64,000 nt of DNA from NCBI GenBank assembly GCA_022571215.1, contig JACZYG010000005.1:50653-114652 (forward strand), read 5' to 3'. A program made the translations under genes and the position numbers. This document shows, piece by piece, positions 27,728 to 38,368 of this stretch; within the stretch, counting starts at the first letter, position 1, and every line of letters starts with the position of its first letter. The notes below the pieces were generated by a model. That model ran no database searches and had not been told where the DNA came from. It saw only the letters and a list, made by a program, of their open reading frames with translations. This stretch comes from Fidelibacterota bacterium. GTDB taxonomy: Bacteria; Fidelibacterota; SORT01.

Positions 27728-29629
27728 TTACTTCACAAGTTCTTTGAGCTTGCTTCTCTTTACTTTTTTCCCCACAAGATTTAAAACATAATCCGCTATC
27801 TTCTCCGGAGAGAGTCCAATATCATCAAGCAATCGGTTTCTTGGACCGTGAACTACAAATTCGTCAGGAATCCCAAGAGTGTGAAAACTATCTCTGATCT
27901 TGACATTATCAGCACACCAGTTTCGTAAGTTTGAACCGAATCCTCCCATAAGCGTATTCTCTTCAATGACAATCACTTTCGAATATTCCCTTGCGAGTGT
28001 CTTCATCATCTTCGTGTCAAACGGTTTGATGAATCTGCAATTGACTACTCCCGGAAAAACATCGGATTTCAGTAATATTTCCCTCGCTTTAAGAGAATTT
28101 TCCACCATAGTTCCGACTGCCAAAAACAGAACCTCTTCTCCATCCTTCAATTTTTCCCATGAGCCTATCTTCAACTGCTCCGGTTTTAGTTCCGGTTCAT
28201 ATAATAGAGAGCAATCCTTCGGATATCGTACCGCAAAAGGACCTTCTGTTTTCTTCAGAGCAGTGAACAGTAAATTCCTCAGCTCATTGCCGTCCTTAGG
28301 AGCGCTCACCGTCATATTGGGTATAGATTGCAGATACGATAGATCAAACGCGCCATGATGAGTAGGACCATCAGGGCCTACGAGTCCTGCCCTGTCTAAC
28401 GCAAATATAACGGGCAGCTTTTGGAGCGCTACATCGTGAATGATATGATCATACGCTCTTTGCAAAAACGTGGAATATATCGCTACTATGGGTTTCATCC
28501 CTTCCGCAGCTAATCCCGCGCTGAATGTTACGGCATGACCTTCCGCGATACCAACATCAAAGAAATTATCGGGAAATTTCTCGGCAAAATCCACGAGACC
28601 CGTACCTTCCTTCATTGCGGCGGTTATAAGACAGACCTTCTTATTTTTTTCTACAAATTCGCAGGCAATATCGCCGAAGACTTTTAGATAATCAGGGGCG
28701 GGCGATTTTGCGCTTTTACCGCTTCCCTTTATACCGTGCCAGTTCACAGGATCAATTTCCGCCGGTTGGTAACCTTTTCCCTTACGGGTAATAATGTGCA
28801 GAATTTTAGGTCCCTTGATAGATTTCAATTTTTGCAAAGTGTGGATTAATTCTTCAATATCATGTCCGTTTATAGGACCGAAATAGCGTATGCCGAGTTC
28901 CTCAAAAAATATTCCCGGAACAATAAGATTTTTTAACCCCTCATCGATCCGCTTTGCAAGTAGCCGTATCCGTTTTTTCCCCATTGGCAGCTTGCCCATT
29001 AAGTTCCATAATTCATCTCTTACCCGATTATAAAGAGGATTTGTAAGCATTCGGGTAAACAGCTGTGATACAGCCCCTACATTCTTTGATATAGACATTT
29101 CGTTATCATTGAGGATAATGAGCATATCGGTCTTTAACTGCCCGGCATTGTTTAGAGCCTCAAATGCAAGTCCTCCGGTCATACCTCCGTCACCGATGAT
29201 CGCAATAGCGCTGCTATTTTTTCTTTGCAATTCTATCGCCTTGGCAAATCCGAGGGCAGACGAGATAGAGGTCGAAGCATGACCCGCCCCGAAAGCATCG
29301 TGTTCACTTTCGCTGCGTTTCAAAAAGCCGGATAAACCATTGTACTGCCGAACAGTGTCGAACTGCGCGTTTCTTCCTGTAAGGATTTTGTGAGCATACG
29401 CCTGATGACCGACATCCCAAATCATTCTATCCTTTGGACTGTTATAAACATGGTGCAGGGCTACGGTTAATTCAACTGCTCCGAGAGGACCTCCAAAATG
29501 CCCGCCCTTTTCGGTCACTACCTTGATAATCCTATCTCTTATCTCTTCACTTAGATTCTTTAGCGCTTCAAGAGAAAGATCTTTTATTCCTTCGGGGAGT
29601 TGAACCTTATCTAACAGTTTTTCCGACAT
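27728..29629 (-). CDS. dxs: 1-deoxy-D-xylulose-5-phosphate synthase
   Basis: First step of the MEP isoprenoid pathway: condenses pyruvate and glyceraldehyde 3-phosphate using thiamine diphosphate. 633 residues, full length. Visible: GHFGGPLGAVELTVALHHV, the TPP motif IGDGGMTGGLAFEALN, NDNEMSISKNVGA, DRAGLVGPDGPTHHGAFDLS and a C-terminal transketolase domain. It follows pdxT with no gap, so it is in one run with ispH, another MEP gene. DXP is also a thiamine precursor; with PdxST present it is not needed for B6. Confidence 0.97.
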   Translation of the reverse strand: MSEKLLDKVQLPEGIKDLSLEALKNLSEEIRDRIIKVVTEKGGHFGGPLGAVELTVALHHVYNSPKDRMIWDVGHQAYAHKILTGRNAQFDTVRQYNGLSGFLKRSESEHDAFGAGHASTSISSALGFAKAIELQRKNSSAIAIIGDGGMTGGLAFEALNNAGQLKTDMLIILNDNEMSISKNVGAVSQLFTRMLTNPLYNRVRDELWNLMGKLPMGKKRIRLLAKRIDEGLKNLIVPGIFFEELGIRYFGPINGHDIEELIHTLQKLKSIKGPKILHIITRKGKGYQPAEIDPVNWHGIKGSGKSAKSPAPDYLKVFGDIACEFVEKNKKVCLITAAMKEGTGLVDFAEKFPDNFFDVGIAEGHAVTFSAGLAAEGMKPIVAIYSTFLQRAYDHIIHDVALQKLPVIFALDRAGLVGPDGPTHHGAFDLSYLQSIPNMTVSAPKDGNELRNLLFTALKKTEGPFAVRYPKDCSLLYEPELKPEQLKIGSWEKLKDGEEVLFLAVGTMVENSLKAREILLKSDVFPGVVNCRFIKPFDTKMMKTLAREYSKVIVIEENTLMGGFGSNLRNWCADNVKIRDSFHTLGIPDEFVVHGPRNRLLDDIGLSPEKIADYVLNLVGKKVKRSKLKELVK

Positions 29630-30235
29630 TTAGTTTAAATTTTCCTTTGATAGAAGTATTTGATTTATAAAATATTTATGAATTGCCAGGTTGTCAGTCA
29701 ACTCGGGATGAAAAGAAGTAACCAGAACATTTGAATTTCTTGCCATCACCGTTTCACCGTCATGAGTTGCCAGAGAGATTACATCCTCACCTGTATTCAA
29801 TATTTTGGGAGCTCTAATGAACAGCGCATGGAAGGGATTTCCGTTTGTGAATTCAAGCGGAATATCAGCCGAAAAGGAATCTAATTGTCTTCCGAATCCG
29901 TTCCGTTCCAGCTCGATGTTTATCGCCCCGAATCCGATTACACTGTCCGAATCGGTTTGATTCGACAATAAAATCATTCCCGCGCAAGTTCCCATCACGG
30001 GTTTGGTTTTCACAAATTCCGTAAGAGGTTCTTCGAGCGCAAAGGTCATTATTAATTTCGTCATTGCGGTTGACTCGCCACCGGGAATTATCAATCCGTC
30101 CACCGATAAGAGTTCGGTTTCAGTCCGCACTAATTTACCGTTTACGCCTACTTCATAAAGGGCGGATAGATGTTTTTCAAAATCCCCCTGTAAAGCCAAA
30201 ACTCCGACAGTTTTATTTGAACTCTCTTCTACCAT
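29630..30235 (-). CDS. pdxT: Pyridoxal 5'-phosphate synthase glutaminase subunit
   Basis: Class I glutamine amidotransferase that feeds ammonia to PdxS. 201 residues. Start region [20 protein letters not shown] motif reading [12 protein letters not shown], nucleophile Cys in [10 protein letters not shown], and the His-Glu pair in [10 protein letters not shown]. It overlaps the pdxS stop by seven bases. Standard size and complete catalytic triad. Confidence 0.96.
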   Translation of the reverse strand: MVEESSNKTVGVLALQGDFEKHLSALYEVGVNGKLVRTETELLSVDGLIIPGGESTAMTKLIMTFALEEPLTEFVKTKPVMGTCAGMILLSNQTDSDSVIGFGAINIELERNGFGRQLDSFSADIPLEFTNGNPFHALFIRAPKILNTGEDVISLATHDGETVMARNSNVLVTSFHPELTDNLAIHKYFINQILLSKENLN

Positions 30236-31110
30236 CCACGTTCCTGTAATAATTGTCCTTCCGGTATTTCAGAAATGTCTATTCCCTTCATGGCTTCTAA
30301 CAGACCCTCAGAGACCCGGGCAAGTATTTCCGGTTTGTCCCAATGCGTTGTAGCCTCTACCATTGCCTTCGCTCGCGCAGGCGGATCTTCCGATTTGAAT
30401 ATTCCGGAACCTACAAACAGTGTTTCTGCGCCGAGTTGCATCATAAGAGACGCATCAGCAGGCGTCGCTATCCCTCCGGCGGCAAAGTTCGGCACCGGAA
30501 GTTTACCAAGTTTGGCGGTTTGTTTCACAAGTTCATAAGGAGCGCTCAGTCTTTTAGACTCCGCCATGAGCTCGTCCTCCGACATCACGGTGAGAGCTTT
30601 TATATCTCCTATTACCGAACGCATATGTCTTACGGCTTCAACTATGTTTCCGGAGCCTGCTTCGCCCTTTGTGCGAATCATGGCCGCTCCCTCACCTATC
30701 CTTCTTAACGCTTCACCCAAATCTCTGCAACCACACACAAAGGGAATTTTAAATTTATTCTTATCAATATGATTCTTCTCATCAGCCGGAGTCAGCACCT
30801 CTGATTCATCCACGAAATCGACTTCCAACGCTTCCAATATTTGCGCTTCCGCAAAATGACCAATACGACATTTTGCCATAACAGGAATGCTGACGATCTT
30901 CTGTATATCCTTTATCATCTTCGGATTGGACATACGGGCTATTCCGCCGTCTTCGCGAATATCAGCGGGAATACGCTCAAGAGCCATTACGGCAACGGCT
31001 CCTGCGTCTTCCGCCATTTTCGCTTGTTCCGCATTGGTAACGTCCATGATTACGCCGCCTTTCAGCATTTCTGCGAGTCCTACCTTAACTTCAAACGAGC
31101 CTTTCTCCAT
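30229..31110 (-). CDS. pdxS: Pyridoxal 5'-phosphate synthase synthase subunit
   Basis: Makes PLP directly from ribose 5-phosphate, glyceraldehyde 3-phosphate and ammonia. 293 residues. [41 protein letters not shown] with a catalytic Lys, [20 protein letters not shown] with the second active-site Lys, and [16 protein letters not shown] are all conserved. Located between ispH (22 bases away) and pdxT. Confidence 0.97.
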   Translation of the reverse strand: MEKGSFEVKVGLAEMLKGGVIMDVTNAEQAKMAEDAGAVAVMALERIPADIREDGGIARMSNPKMIKDIQKIVSIPVMAKCRIGHFAEAQILEALEVDFVDESEVLTPADEKNHIDKNKFKIPFVCGCRDLGEALRRIGEGAAMIRTKGEAGSGNIVEAVRHMRSVIGDIKALTVMSEDELMAESKRLSAPYELVKQTAKLGKLPVPNFAAGGIATPADASLMMQLGAETLFVGSGIFKSEDPPARAKAMVEATTHWDKPEILARVSEGLLEAMKGIDISEIPEGQLLQERGW

Positions 31111-31132
31111 TATAATTAATCCTTACTGATTG

Positions 31133-31996
31133 TTAAGCGGGTTCTGTCTCCATTGTTCCTATTTCTATAGAAATTTCATTTAACCGAGAGATTACTTTTT
31201 GTATTAAAAAATCCGGTGTGGACGCGCCTGCGGATACACCAACCGTTTCAATCTCTTTAAACCACTCCAACGACAGGTCTTTATCGGTCTGTACCTGATA
31301 GGTCTGGTTATTGAGCTTTTTCGATATCGAAGTGAGTCTTTTGGTGTTTGCGCTTGTAAATGAACCGATAATTATCATCAGATCATTCAATCTGGCAAGT
31401 TCCTTTATCGCTTCCTGATTTCGTGTTGTCGGGAAGCAAATGGTATTTATAAACCGCAAGTCCGTGGCTTTTGTAACGAGCACATTCAATATCTCCTGAA
31501 CATTCTCTATGGTCTGGGTAGATTGAGATACAACACCGATTTTCTTCATCTTCCTTAACGGTTCCGCTTCCGCGGCGGAGCTTAATACGGTGGCGCCTTC
31601 TATTTGGGAGGCAATCCCTATTACCTCATCGTGCCCGTGATCCCCGATAATGAATACTTCCCTACCCTCTTCTGCTAATTGTTTCACCTCTTCATGGATC
31701 TGGGTAACCAGCGGGCAGGTCGCATCGATTATATTCAGACCTTCTTTTTCCGCGTTTTTCCATACTTCCTTAGAAGTGCCATGCGCCCGGAATAACACAG
31801 GGGCTTCCTTCACATTAGCAAGACTATCAACAACCATTACTCCAGCGTCATCTAATTGTCTTACTACATGCTCATTATGCACGATGTCGCCCAGCATATA
31901 AACACTGCCGTATTTGTCGGTACTTTCGTGCGCCATTTCAACCGCATCACGCACTCCGAAACAAAAACCCGAGCCTCTTGCAAGTGTAACTTTCAA
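31133..31996 (-). CDS. ispH: 4-hydroxy-3-methylbut-2-enyl diphosphate reductase
   Basis: Last step of the MEP pathway, an Fe-S enzyme making IPP and DMAPP. 287 residues. The three cluster cysteines are visible: GFCFGVRDAV, IDATCPLVTQ and NTICFPTTRNQ; the substrate Ser/Thr stretch reads VVSQSTQT. The start is TTG with AAGGA upstream. An ATG-ATT-TGA mini-frame overlaps the start out of frame, which may slightly tune initiation. A 175-base gap with a likely extended -10 promoter precedes it, so it probably opens the ispH-pdxS-pdxT-dxs run. Confidence 0.95.
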   Translation of the reverse strand: MKVTLARGSGFCFGVRDAVEMAHESTDKYGSVYMLGDIVHNEHVVRQLDDAGVMVVDSLANVKEAPVLFRAHGTSKEVWKNAEKEGLNIIDATCPLVTQIHEEVKQLAEEGREVFIIGDHGHDEVIGIASQIEGATVLSSAAEAEPLRKMKKIGVVSQSTQTIENVQEILNVLVTKATDLRFINTICFPTTRNQEAIKELARLNDLMIIIGSFTSANTKRLTSISKKLNNQTYQVQTDKDLSLEWFKEIETVGVSAGASTPDFLIQKVISRLNEISIEIGTMETEPA

Positions 31997-32040
31997 ATCA
32001 TACCTGTCCTTCCACTGAAAATAATAGCCTAAAGTACTAT

Positions 32041-32049
32041 TTTATATCA
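32041..32049 (-). promoter_or_regulatory. Possible extended -10 promoter of ispH
   Basis: TG-A-TATAAA on the minus strand, about 45 bases before the ispH TTG. No good -35 box is visible at the right distance, which is usual for extended -10 promoters. The rest of 31997-32171 is AT-rich and otherwise featureless. Confidence 0.4.
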
Positions 32050-32171
32050 GCTTAATAAATATTCGTCCTTAACCAATTTAATATAACCTTAACAATACGA
32101 ATTCTCAAGCACTTTTGAGATGGGATAATACTTTTATAAGAGTGAAATAGCGGTCGAAGAAATGCTTAGAG

Positions 32172-33155
32172 CTATCCCCCGATCTGGGACATCGCGGTAT
32201 ATGACTCAAATCCGGCTTTCCCAACCTGAAGATTATGCTCTAACGGCTTAATAATCAGAGCGTCACGGATCATCCATATCAAATCATCGTCAGTAGCTCC
32301 GTTTCGCATCGGTTCTCTGAAGTTTAATTCCGGTTCGTTGAAAAGACAGAGTTTCAACCCCCCGGTTGCCGTCAACCGCATCCGGTTGCAGTCGGAACAG
32401 AAGTTATGGCTCAGAGGTGAAATGAAACCCAACTTCCCCTTTGCTCCTTTAATTTTATAGTTCCTTGCCGGACCGCCCGATTCATCTCTTTCGATAGGAA
32501 TCAGCTCACCGACTTCCGATATGGCTTCCTTTATCTTCTCCGTTGAGAGATAAGAGAGCTTCTGACGGTCTAAATTTTCTTTCAAAGGCATCATTTCGAT
32601 AAATCTGACGGTGTAATTATTGTCAATAGTCAGCTTAGCGAATTCAGGAAGTTCATCGTCATTAATACCCTTCATAACTACCATATTTATTTTTATCGGA
32701 CTCATCCCGACATTTTCAGCAGCGTCTATTCCCCTTAATACATCTTCCAAAGAGTGTCTGAGCGAAATTTCACGGAACCTTTCGGGACTCAATGTGTCGA
32801 GGCTGATATTGACTCTCTGAATACCTGCATCCCTTAACGGCGCAGCATACTTGTCAAGCAGTACAGCGTTAGTTGACAGTGATATATCTTCGATATTTTT
32901 TATACTTGAGATCTCTTTTACAAGTTCAGGAAGGTCACTCCGAACAAGCGGCTCCCCTCCCGTAAAGCGGACTTTCCTCAAGCCAAGACCCGCCATTATT
33001 CGGACTAACCGATATATCTCTTCGTACGTCAGCAGTTCAGAACGTTTTAACCAGGCAACTCCATCGTCCGGCATACAGTAGACGCACCTCAAGTTGCATC
33101 TGTCGGTAACTGAGATACGCAAATAGTTCACATTTCTTCCAAAGCTGTCTATCAT
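32172..33155 (-). CDS. moaA: GTP 3',8-cyclase (Moco synthesis)
   Basis: Radical SAM enzyme, first step of molybdenum cofactor synthesis with MoaC. 327 residues. N-terminal cluster motif CNLRCVYC, RFTGGEPLVRSDLPEL, the C-terminal cluster CSDCNRMRLTATGGLKLC, and the C-terminal Gly-Gly needed for activity (QIGG). It follows dcd by 12 bases. moaC is not in the window. Confidence 0.97.
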   Translation of the reverse strand: MIDSFGRNVNYLRISVTDRCNLRCVYCMPDDGVAWLKRSELLTYEEIYRLVRIMAGLGLRKVRFTGGEPLVRSDLPELVKEISSIKNIEDISLSTNAVLLDKYAAPLRDAGIQRVNISLDTLSPERFREISLRHSLEDVLRGIDAAENVGMSPIKINMVVMKGINDDELPEFAKLTIDNNYTVRFIEMMPLKENLDRQKLSYLSTEKIKEAISEVGELIPIERDESGGPARNYKIKGAKGKLGFISPLSHNFCSDCNRMRLTATGGLKLCLFNEPELNFREPMRNGATDDDLIWMIRDALIIKPLEHNLQVGKAGFESYTAMSQIGG

Positions 33156-33167
33156 GATTATTTCTTT

Positions 33168-33722
33168 CTATAGTTTGGCGGTGGTTATTCCGGTCTGACC
33201 CTGATATTTACCTTTCTTATCAGCATACGAAGTAGTTGGACTGTCATCTGATTCAAAAAATAGCACCTGCGCAATCCCTTCATTCGCATATATCTTAGCA
33301 GGAAGGGGTGAAGTATTGGATATCTCCAAAGTTACAAATCCTTCCCATTCCGGCTCGAATGGAGTGACATTGGTTATTATTCCGCATCTGGCATATGTTG
33401 ATTTTCCAAGACAAATGGTAATGACATTTCTCGGTATGCGGAAATATTCCACCGAGCGACCTAAGGCAAAGCTGTTGGGAGGAATAACGCAAACGTCCCC
33501 TTTGAAATCAACAAACGACGTCTCATCAAAATTTTTCGGATCAACAATTGCGTTGTTTACATTCGTAAATATCTTGAATTCATCCGACACTCTTATATCA
33601 TAGCCGTAAGACGAAACTCCGTATGATATTACACCTTCCCGTTTTTGTGATGCTTCAAACGGTTCTATCATACCATGTTCACGTGACATTTTTTCTATCC
33701 AACTATCAGGTCTGACTGACAT
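33168..33722 (-). CDS. dcd: dCTP deaminase
   Basis: Deaminates dCTP to dUTP on the way to dTTP. 184 residues from the ATG chosen here ([12 protein letters not shown]); a TTG directly before it is also possible but less usual. Conserved: [28 protein letters not shown] with the catalytic Glu, and [17 protein letters not shown] precedes the start. The N-terminus ([10 protein letters not shown]) is the typical Dcd form. Whether it is the mono- or bifunctional (dUTPase) type cannot be told. Confidence 0.95.
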   Translation of the reverse strand: MSVRPDSWIEKMSREHGMIEPFEASQKREGVISYGVSSYGYDIRVSDEFKIFTNVNNAIVDPKNFDETSFVDFKGDVCVIPPNSFALGRSVEYFRIPRNVITICLGKSTYARCGIITNVTPFEPEWEGFVTLEISNTSPLPAKIYANEGIAQVLFFESDDSPTTSYADKKGKYQGQTGITTAKL

Positions 33723-33740
33723 CAACCTCCCCTTATTTTA

Positions 33741-34751
33741 TTAGTTTTTACTTGTTGAGGACATTATTTCTTTTGCTGCTTTTAACATTTCAGGTACTAC
33801 TTCTTTATATCCTCTCGTAACCCGCGCGCCCGATGCGTACTTATGACCCCCGCCACCCAATTGTTTGGCGAACAGGTTTGAATCAAAGTCGCCCTTTGAA
33901 CGAAAACTTAACTTTGTCAGATCATCTCCTAACTCGAGGATTACAACGCTTGCTTTTACTCCCCGGATATTTCTTATGTAATCGGCAAACCCTTCAAGAT
34001 TTTTGGAGGTAGCGCCCGCTCTTTCGAGCATCTTCTTGCTGACAATCACCCAGGCTAATTTCCCGTCTAAATCGTACTGTATTTTACTCAAAACTTCAAC
34101 CTGCAAAGAGACGCGTTCGGGAGGCAAATCGCCGTAAATATAACCCCATACACTCTCCGGATTAACTCCCAATTTTAACATTTCAGCGGCAATCCGATGC
34201 GTCTTTTCGGTGGTATTGCTAAACCGGAATGAGCCTGTGTCAGCCATGATAGCGCTATATATGGCATTCGCAACAGTGAGCGTTAGCTCGGCGTCCAATC
34301 CGGTCAACAGATCATAAATAAGCTCGCCTGTTGCCGATGCCCCTGAATCGAGAAAGTAATGATCGAATTTATCATCTTCCTTAGGATGATGATCTATGCA
34401 AATTGTCGGGACTTTATGAAACTCTATCAACTGCCCCACTTCCTTAAGCCGGGCGTAATTGCCTATATCCAACACAAATGCAGCGTCATAATCCTTAAAA
34501 ACAGCTGTCGAATCATCCTCATTCAATTCTTGTACTTCCTGGTTTGTGGTCAAATATCTAAAATTCTCCGGCATGGAAGAGCAATTCACTATCGAGGGTT
34601 TCTTACCGATAGACTTGAGGTAGTGATAAAGAGCTATCTCGCTTCCTATTCCGTCTCCATCAGGATTAACGTGGGTAGTGATGAGAAAATGCCGTCCTTT
34701 CTCTATAACACCCTTAATAGCTTCAAGGTCTCTTATTGCCTCGTTAGTCAA
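33741..34751 (-). CDS. nrnA: DHH/DHHA1 phosphoesterase, NrnA-like
   Basis: 336-residue cytoplasmic phosphoesterase. DHH-domain metal motifs: THVNPDGDGIGSE, VLDIGNYARL and CIDHHPKEDD; the DHHA1 substrate loop reads GGGGHKYASGARV. NrnA-type enzymes degrade nano-RNAs and pAp, and stand-alone DHH-DHHA1 proteins also hydrolyse c-di-AMP or pApA. Since cdaA is encoded at 11 kb, a role in c-di-AMP turnover is plausible but not shown. The start is TTG with AAAGGA upstream, 47 bases after porB. Confidence 0.9.
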   Translation of the reverse strand: MTNEAIRDLEAIKGVIEKGRHFLITTHVNPDGDGIGSEIALYHYLKSIGKKPSIVNCSSMPENFRYLTTNQEVQELNEDDSTAVFKDYDAAFVLDIGNYARLKEVGQLIEFHKVPTICIDHHPKEDDKFDHYFLDSGASATGELIYDLLTGLDAELTLTVANAIYSAIMADTGSFRFSNTTEKTHRIAAEMLKLGVNPESVWGYIYGDLPPERVSLQVEVLSKIQYDLDGKLAWVIVSKKMLERAGATSKNLEGFADYIRNIRGVKASVVILELGDDLTKLSFRSKGDFDSNLFAKQLGGGGHKYASGARVTRGYKEVVPEMLKAAKEIMSSTSKN

Positions 34752-34798
34752 ACTTCTAAATCCTTTTCGCAGTCACTTATCATCAATTTGTGTAACTA

Positions 34799-36382
34799 TC
34801 AAATAACTCCCGCAAGTTCCTGAAGCAGACGCCAATTTTGTAATCTATCTTTATTCGACGCCATCATAACCTCAGAGGGATTTCCATCCTTATCGAACTG
34901 TTTGGCGAATCTTCCCTCTGTTCTTGCAAAGTGAACAAAATCTATAACTTCGTCTGTTTTCGGATTTTTGTACCAATCATCCTTGATTGCGGGATTACTC
35001 GCGAGGCTTAACCGCTCGCTCATCTTTTCGCCTTTTCGCGGATCATGGACAAAAAGTGGAAATGCGCGGCTGTTGACGGCAAGTTTGGCTTGATGACTCG
35101 CCATATCGTCCGCGACTCCATGCTCCGGCTGGCACGTAGTGAATGTATTTACAATCGAAGGACCGGGAAAATCATTTGCCGCCATTATTGCCTTGTAAAA
35201 ATGATTTGTGTGAGCGGCAGTCGTCTGGGCGACAAATACGTTTGGATGCATCATTGCAAGATTAGCTATCTCTTTTCTGCGTTCCGACTTTCCCTTTAAT
35301 ACCTTACCATGCGCTGCCATCTTTGCTTCCTGTCCAAGATACGTACCGGTGGAAGATTGACCGCCGGTATTGGAGTATACTTGCGTATCAAGGATCAGAA
35401 CATTTATATCCATACCCGATGTCATCATTCTGCTCAACGCCTGGAAGCCGATATCAAGCATGGCGCCGTCACCGCCGAGAACCCAAATCTTTTTATCGCT
35501 CCACCCTTTTTGATCCCAGCGCGCCCGAACGCCCATCGCATCTGCGGGAGCATTCTCGAACAGCGAATTCGTCCAGGGAACTAAATACGGATTATAAGGA
35601 TAGGTGGAGCCGTATACGGTATTACAACCGGTCGCGGCGACGATTCCTATCGATTCCCTGCCGTAGACAAATCCGGTTGCGGCAAGCATCATCCTGAGAA
35701 CGGTAGCCTCACCGCATCCCATACATGAACCCGCGCCGCCCACATACAGCAAACTTTCATCGGACAGCATCATGTCGGGAAGAATTTTCTCCTGTATAAA
35801 TTCGGGAGCTGTCGGCGGCAGATTTTCATAAATTTTCCAGGCTTCCTGATATACGGGCAGATTTTGTTCATCTTTCGGAATCATCGCTAATGCTTCATGA
35901 TCACCGCAAACCTCTACGCATTCACCGCACCCCTTGCACTTTGTAGGGTCTATGAATATGCCGAATAAGCCCGGCTCTTTGCCCTTCTTTTCGTAAACAT
36001 TAAAGTATTTGTTGGTCTTTGAAAATTGATTTCTGACCCAGTCTCTGATGTTGGACGCTTTTATATCTTTTGTCTGATCTTCAAGCTCCTCAACTCTGAT
36101 TACCTTTCCGAGAATTGCCGTATCGGGGCATTCAGTTACACAATCCATGCATCCCACACATGCGTCGGGATCTAAAATAGGTATATCCGGAGCGATATAA
36201 CTGAAATCCCGTAGACTTCCTGTTCCCGCGGGGATAAGACTCCTTGCGACCCCCACATCCGCTTCCAATTCCATTTCCGCGCTGCCGTCATTATATGCGC
36301 CGACAATCAGATCATTGAATGTTTCAACATCCAAAATATCGTTGTCAGATTTTTTTTCTACTACATCACTTTCAGTTGCCAT
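34799..36382 (-). CDS. porB: Pyruvate:ferredoxin oxidoreductase, ferredoxin-beta (delta-beta) chain
   Basis: About 527 residues. An N-terminal two-[4Fe-4S] ferredoxin domain (CVGCMDCVTECP and CKGCGECVEVC) is joined to the thiamine-diphosphate beta domain (GSCMGCGEATVLRMM, LGGDGAMLDIGFQALSRM, NTGGQSSTGTYLG). With the alpha-gamma chain upstream it makes the complete enzyme that converts pyruvate and CoA to acetyl-CoA, CO2 and reduced ferredoxin. I chose the ATG at 36382 (AAGGA six bases upstream) over a TTG two codons earlier. The gap to porA is 12 bases. Confidence 0.95.
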   Translation of the reverse strand: MATESDVVEKKSDNDILDVETFNDLIVGAYNDGSAEMELEADVGVARSLIPAGTGSLRDFSYIAPDIPILDPDACVGCMDCVTECPDTAILGKVIRVEELEDQTKDIKASNIRDWVRNQFSKTNKYFNVYEKKGKEPGLFGIFIDPTKCKGCGECVEVCGDHEALAMIPKDEQNLPVYQEAWKIYENLPPTAPEFIQEKILPDMMLSDESLLYVGGAGSCMGCGEATVLRMMLAATGFVYGRESIGIVAATGCNTVYGSTYPYNPYLVPWTNSLFENAPADAMGVRARWDQKGWSDKKIWVLGGDGAMLDIGFQALSRMMTSGMDINVLILDTQVYSNTGGQSSTGTYLGQEAKMAAHGKVLKGKSERRKEIANLAMMHPNVFVAQTTAAHTNHFYKAIMAANDFPGPSIVNTFTTCQPEHGVADDMASHQAKLAVNSRAFPLFVHDPRKGEKMSERLSLASNPAIKDDWYKNPKTDEVIDFVHFARTEGRFAKQFDKDGNPSEVMMASNKDRLQNWRLLQELAGVI

Positions 36383-36394
36383 GCTCAATCCTTC

Positions 36395-38368
36395 TCAAGC
36401 TTCCGCAAGAGATTTATCCTTTTCGGGTTCGCTTGTTTGTTGAATAAGTTCTCTTGGAACCTCAAATACTTCACTATATCCCCGCTTGACCGCTTTCAGG
36501 TTATCTTCAATCACCTGAGCTCCTTTGCTCCCGAAATATTTTGTCAACGAACGTTTCACTCCTTCCATTAGCTTTTCTTCGCTCAGATTCTTGCGTTCGA
36601 CGAATGGAGTGACTTTCAAGAAAATACCGAGCAGCACAATACCCTGCATCCTCTGTTGCAATTCAGGTTTGGATGCCACTTCCCGGGCAATGGTCACAGT
36701 ATCCAATCCGAATAAGCGGATATTTTTCTTTCGGATCACATCTTTAGCCCAATCAGGTATCGTCTCCCAGAGCGATCCAGGCGAATTTTTGCTTGTTTGG
36801 ACGAATGCCATACCGTTCTCGCTCAATCCGAATAACGGATTACCGAAATTGAATGCGTTAGTGTCGTTCATCGGAACAAATTCCACATGATTGAGTTCCG
36901 AATGCGTTAGTATCGGTTCGTCAGAAATAGTAAGAAAATAAGTAGTCGGTAAGCCCTTTTTTTCTGAGCCGTATTTTGGATAGGCTTGAACTTTCATATC
37001 AAACAGGTCGGCTACGATAGTGGCGATGATCTTGTTTGTCGTAACAGATCCATAACCGCCTACGGAATGCCCTCTCATCGAGAACGATCCGGGAGCTCTC
37101 ACGTCCGGGTCTCTGGTTCGCTCTAACGCTAACGGATGCTTTATCCCCAATGTGAAATAATCTTTAATCGAGTTATCTTCCATCGCTTCAAAGGTAGCAA
37201 TTATGTCTCCCGGACGGGTATCCCTGCTGCCCAATCCATAAGTGCCCGAAACTACGCGGGGTATCGAATCAATTTTTTTGTAGCCTTCGGCGCCCAAATA
37301 TGCGTCGGTGAAGGCGGCTTTTATTTCCGCTGTCAGAGGATTAGATTGACCGAGCGGTATATCAAGCCTTTCGAGTACCGCTACTGATTTTGCGTTTTTC
37401 AATGCCTCAACAATCTCCGCGCCGGGGAACGGCCGATAAGATGTAATATTCAGAATACCTACTTTTTTACCGTCATTTTTTCTGATCCAATCAACCGTGG
37501 TCTTTGCTGTTTCGGAGACAGAACCCATCGAAACAATTATATGCTCTGCGTCTTCAATCTCATAACCCTCGATGAAATCGTATCTCCTTCCGGTCAATTC
37601 AAAGAATTCATCCATTGCGTTTTTTAACAGACCCGGAATCTTATCGTAGAAATACCGTTGAGCTATCTTCCCTTTCATGTAAGAGTCCTGGTTTTGCACC
37701 ACTCCACTCATAATCGGATTATAGGGATCAAGATAATTGGTAAGTTTCTCGTTTGGATCACCTACAAATTCCTTCATCATCTCAGGTTCTAACAGCAGCA
37801 CGTTTTCTATTGTATGAGTGGTCAAAAAACCATCTTGAACGTTCATGAACGGCGTCTCGCTCTCTTCCGCCGCTTTTCTTGCTATCAAAGCAAAATCGCC
37901 CGCTTCCTGGGCGTTACGCGCAAAGAGTATCCCCCAACCGGTGTCTGCCACCGCAATAACGTCATCATGTCCGGCATGAACGTTCAGCGCTTGGGATGTC
38001 AAGGCTCTTGCTCCGATATGAAATACGCAAGGCAGGCGTTTTCCGGAGATTGTATAGAGTACTTCCTTCATCAGAACAAGACCTTGTCCTGACGTAAAAT
38101 TGGTTACCCGACCGCCGCAAAGGGCAACTCCTTCACATGCGGACGCCGACGAATGCTCTGATTCAGGCTCGATAAAAAAAAGTGTTTCTCCCCAGAGATT
38201 CTTTTTACCCGCTGCCAACGATGCCTGATATCCCGAACCCATCGTCGTTGATGAAGTAATCGGATAAGCGCATCCTCCCTGAGTAATGTGAGATTCTACC
38301 CATACTATCGCGCCTGCTCCGTCAGTGGTCGTAGCTATTCCCGGAAACGGATAGCCATTATTACTCAT
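36395..38368 (-). CDS. porA: Pyruvate:ferredoxin oxidoreductase, alpha-gamma chain
   Basis: About 657 residues. Domain order: alpha pyrimidine-binding domain with YPITSSTTMG and FTSGQGLVLMKE, the second alpha domain (about 255-400), then a gamma domain (about 430-600, RGHSVGGYGSVTTNKIIA). The C-terminal 40 residues are charged. The ATG at 38368 (MSNNGYPFP) has GGGGGA upstream and is preferred to a TTG five codons earlier. Splitting PFOR into alpha-gamma and delta-beta chains differs from the single-chain enzyme of clostridia. A related 2-oxoacid oxidoreductase with another substrate is possible, but the sequence is PFOR-like throughout. Confidence 0.94.
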   Translation of the reverse strand: MSNNGYPFPGIATTTDGAGAIVWVESHITQGGCAYPITSSTTMGSGYQASLAAGKKNLWGETLFFIEPESEHSSASACEGVALCGGRVTNFTSGQGLVLMKEVLYTISGKRLPCVFHIGARALTSQALNVHAGHDDVIAVADTGWGILFARNAQEAGDFALIARKAAEESETPFMNVQDGFLTTHTIENVLLLEPEMMKEFVGDPNEKLTNYLDPYNPIMSGVVQNQDSYMKGKIAQRYFYDKIPGLLKNAMDEFFELTGRRYDFIEGYEIEDAEHIIVSMGSVSETAKTTVDWIRKNDGKKVGILNITSYRPFPGAEIVEALKNAKSVAVLERLDIPLGQSNPLTAEIKAAFTDAYLGAEGYKKIDSIPRVVSGTYGLGSRDTRPGDIIATFEAMEDNSIKDYFTLGIKHPLALERTRDPDVRAPGSFSMRGHSVGGYGSVTTNKIIATIVADLFDMKVQAYPKYGSEKKGLPTTYFLTISDEPILTHSELNHVEFVPMNDTNAFNFGNPLFGLSENGMAFVQTSKNSPGSLWETIPDWAKDVIRKKNIRLFGLDTVTIAREVASKPELQQRMQGIVLLGIFLKVTPFVERKNLSEEKLMEGVKRSLTKYFGSKGAQVIEDNLKAVKRGYSEVFEVPRELIQQTSEPEKDKSLAEA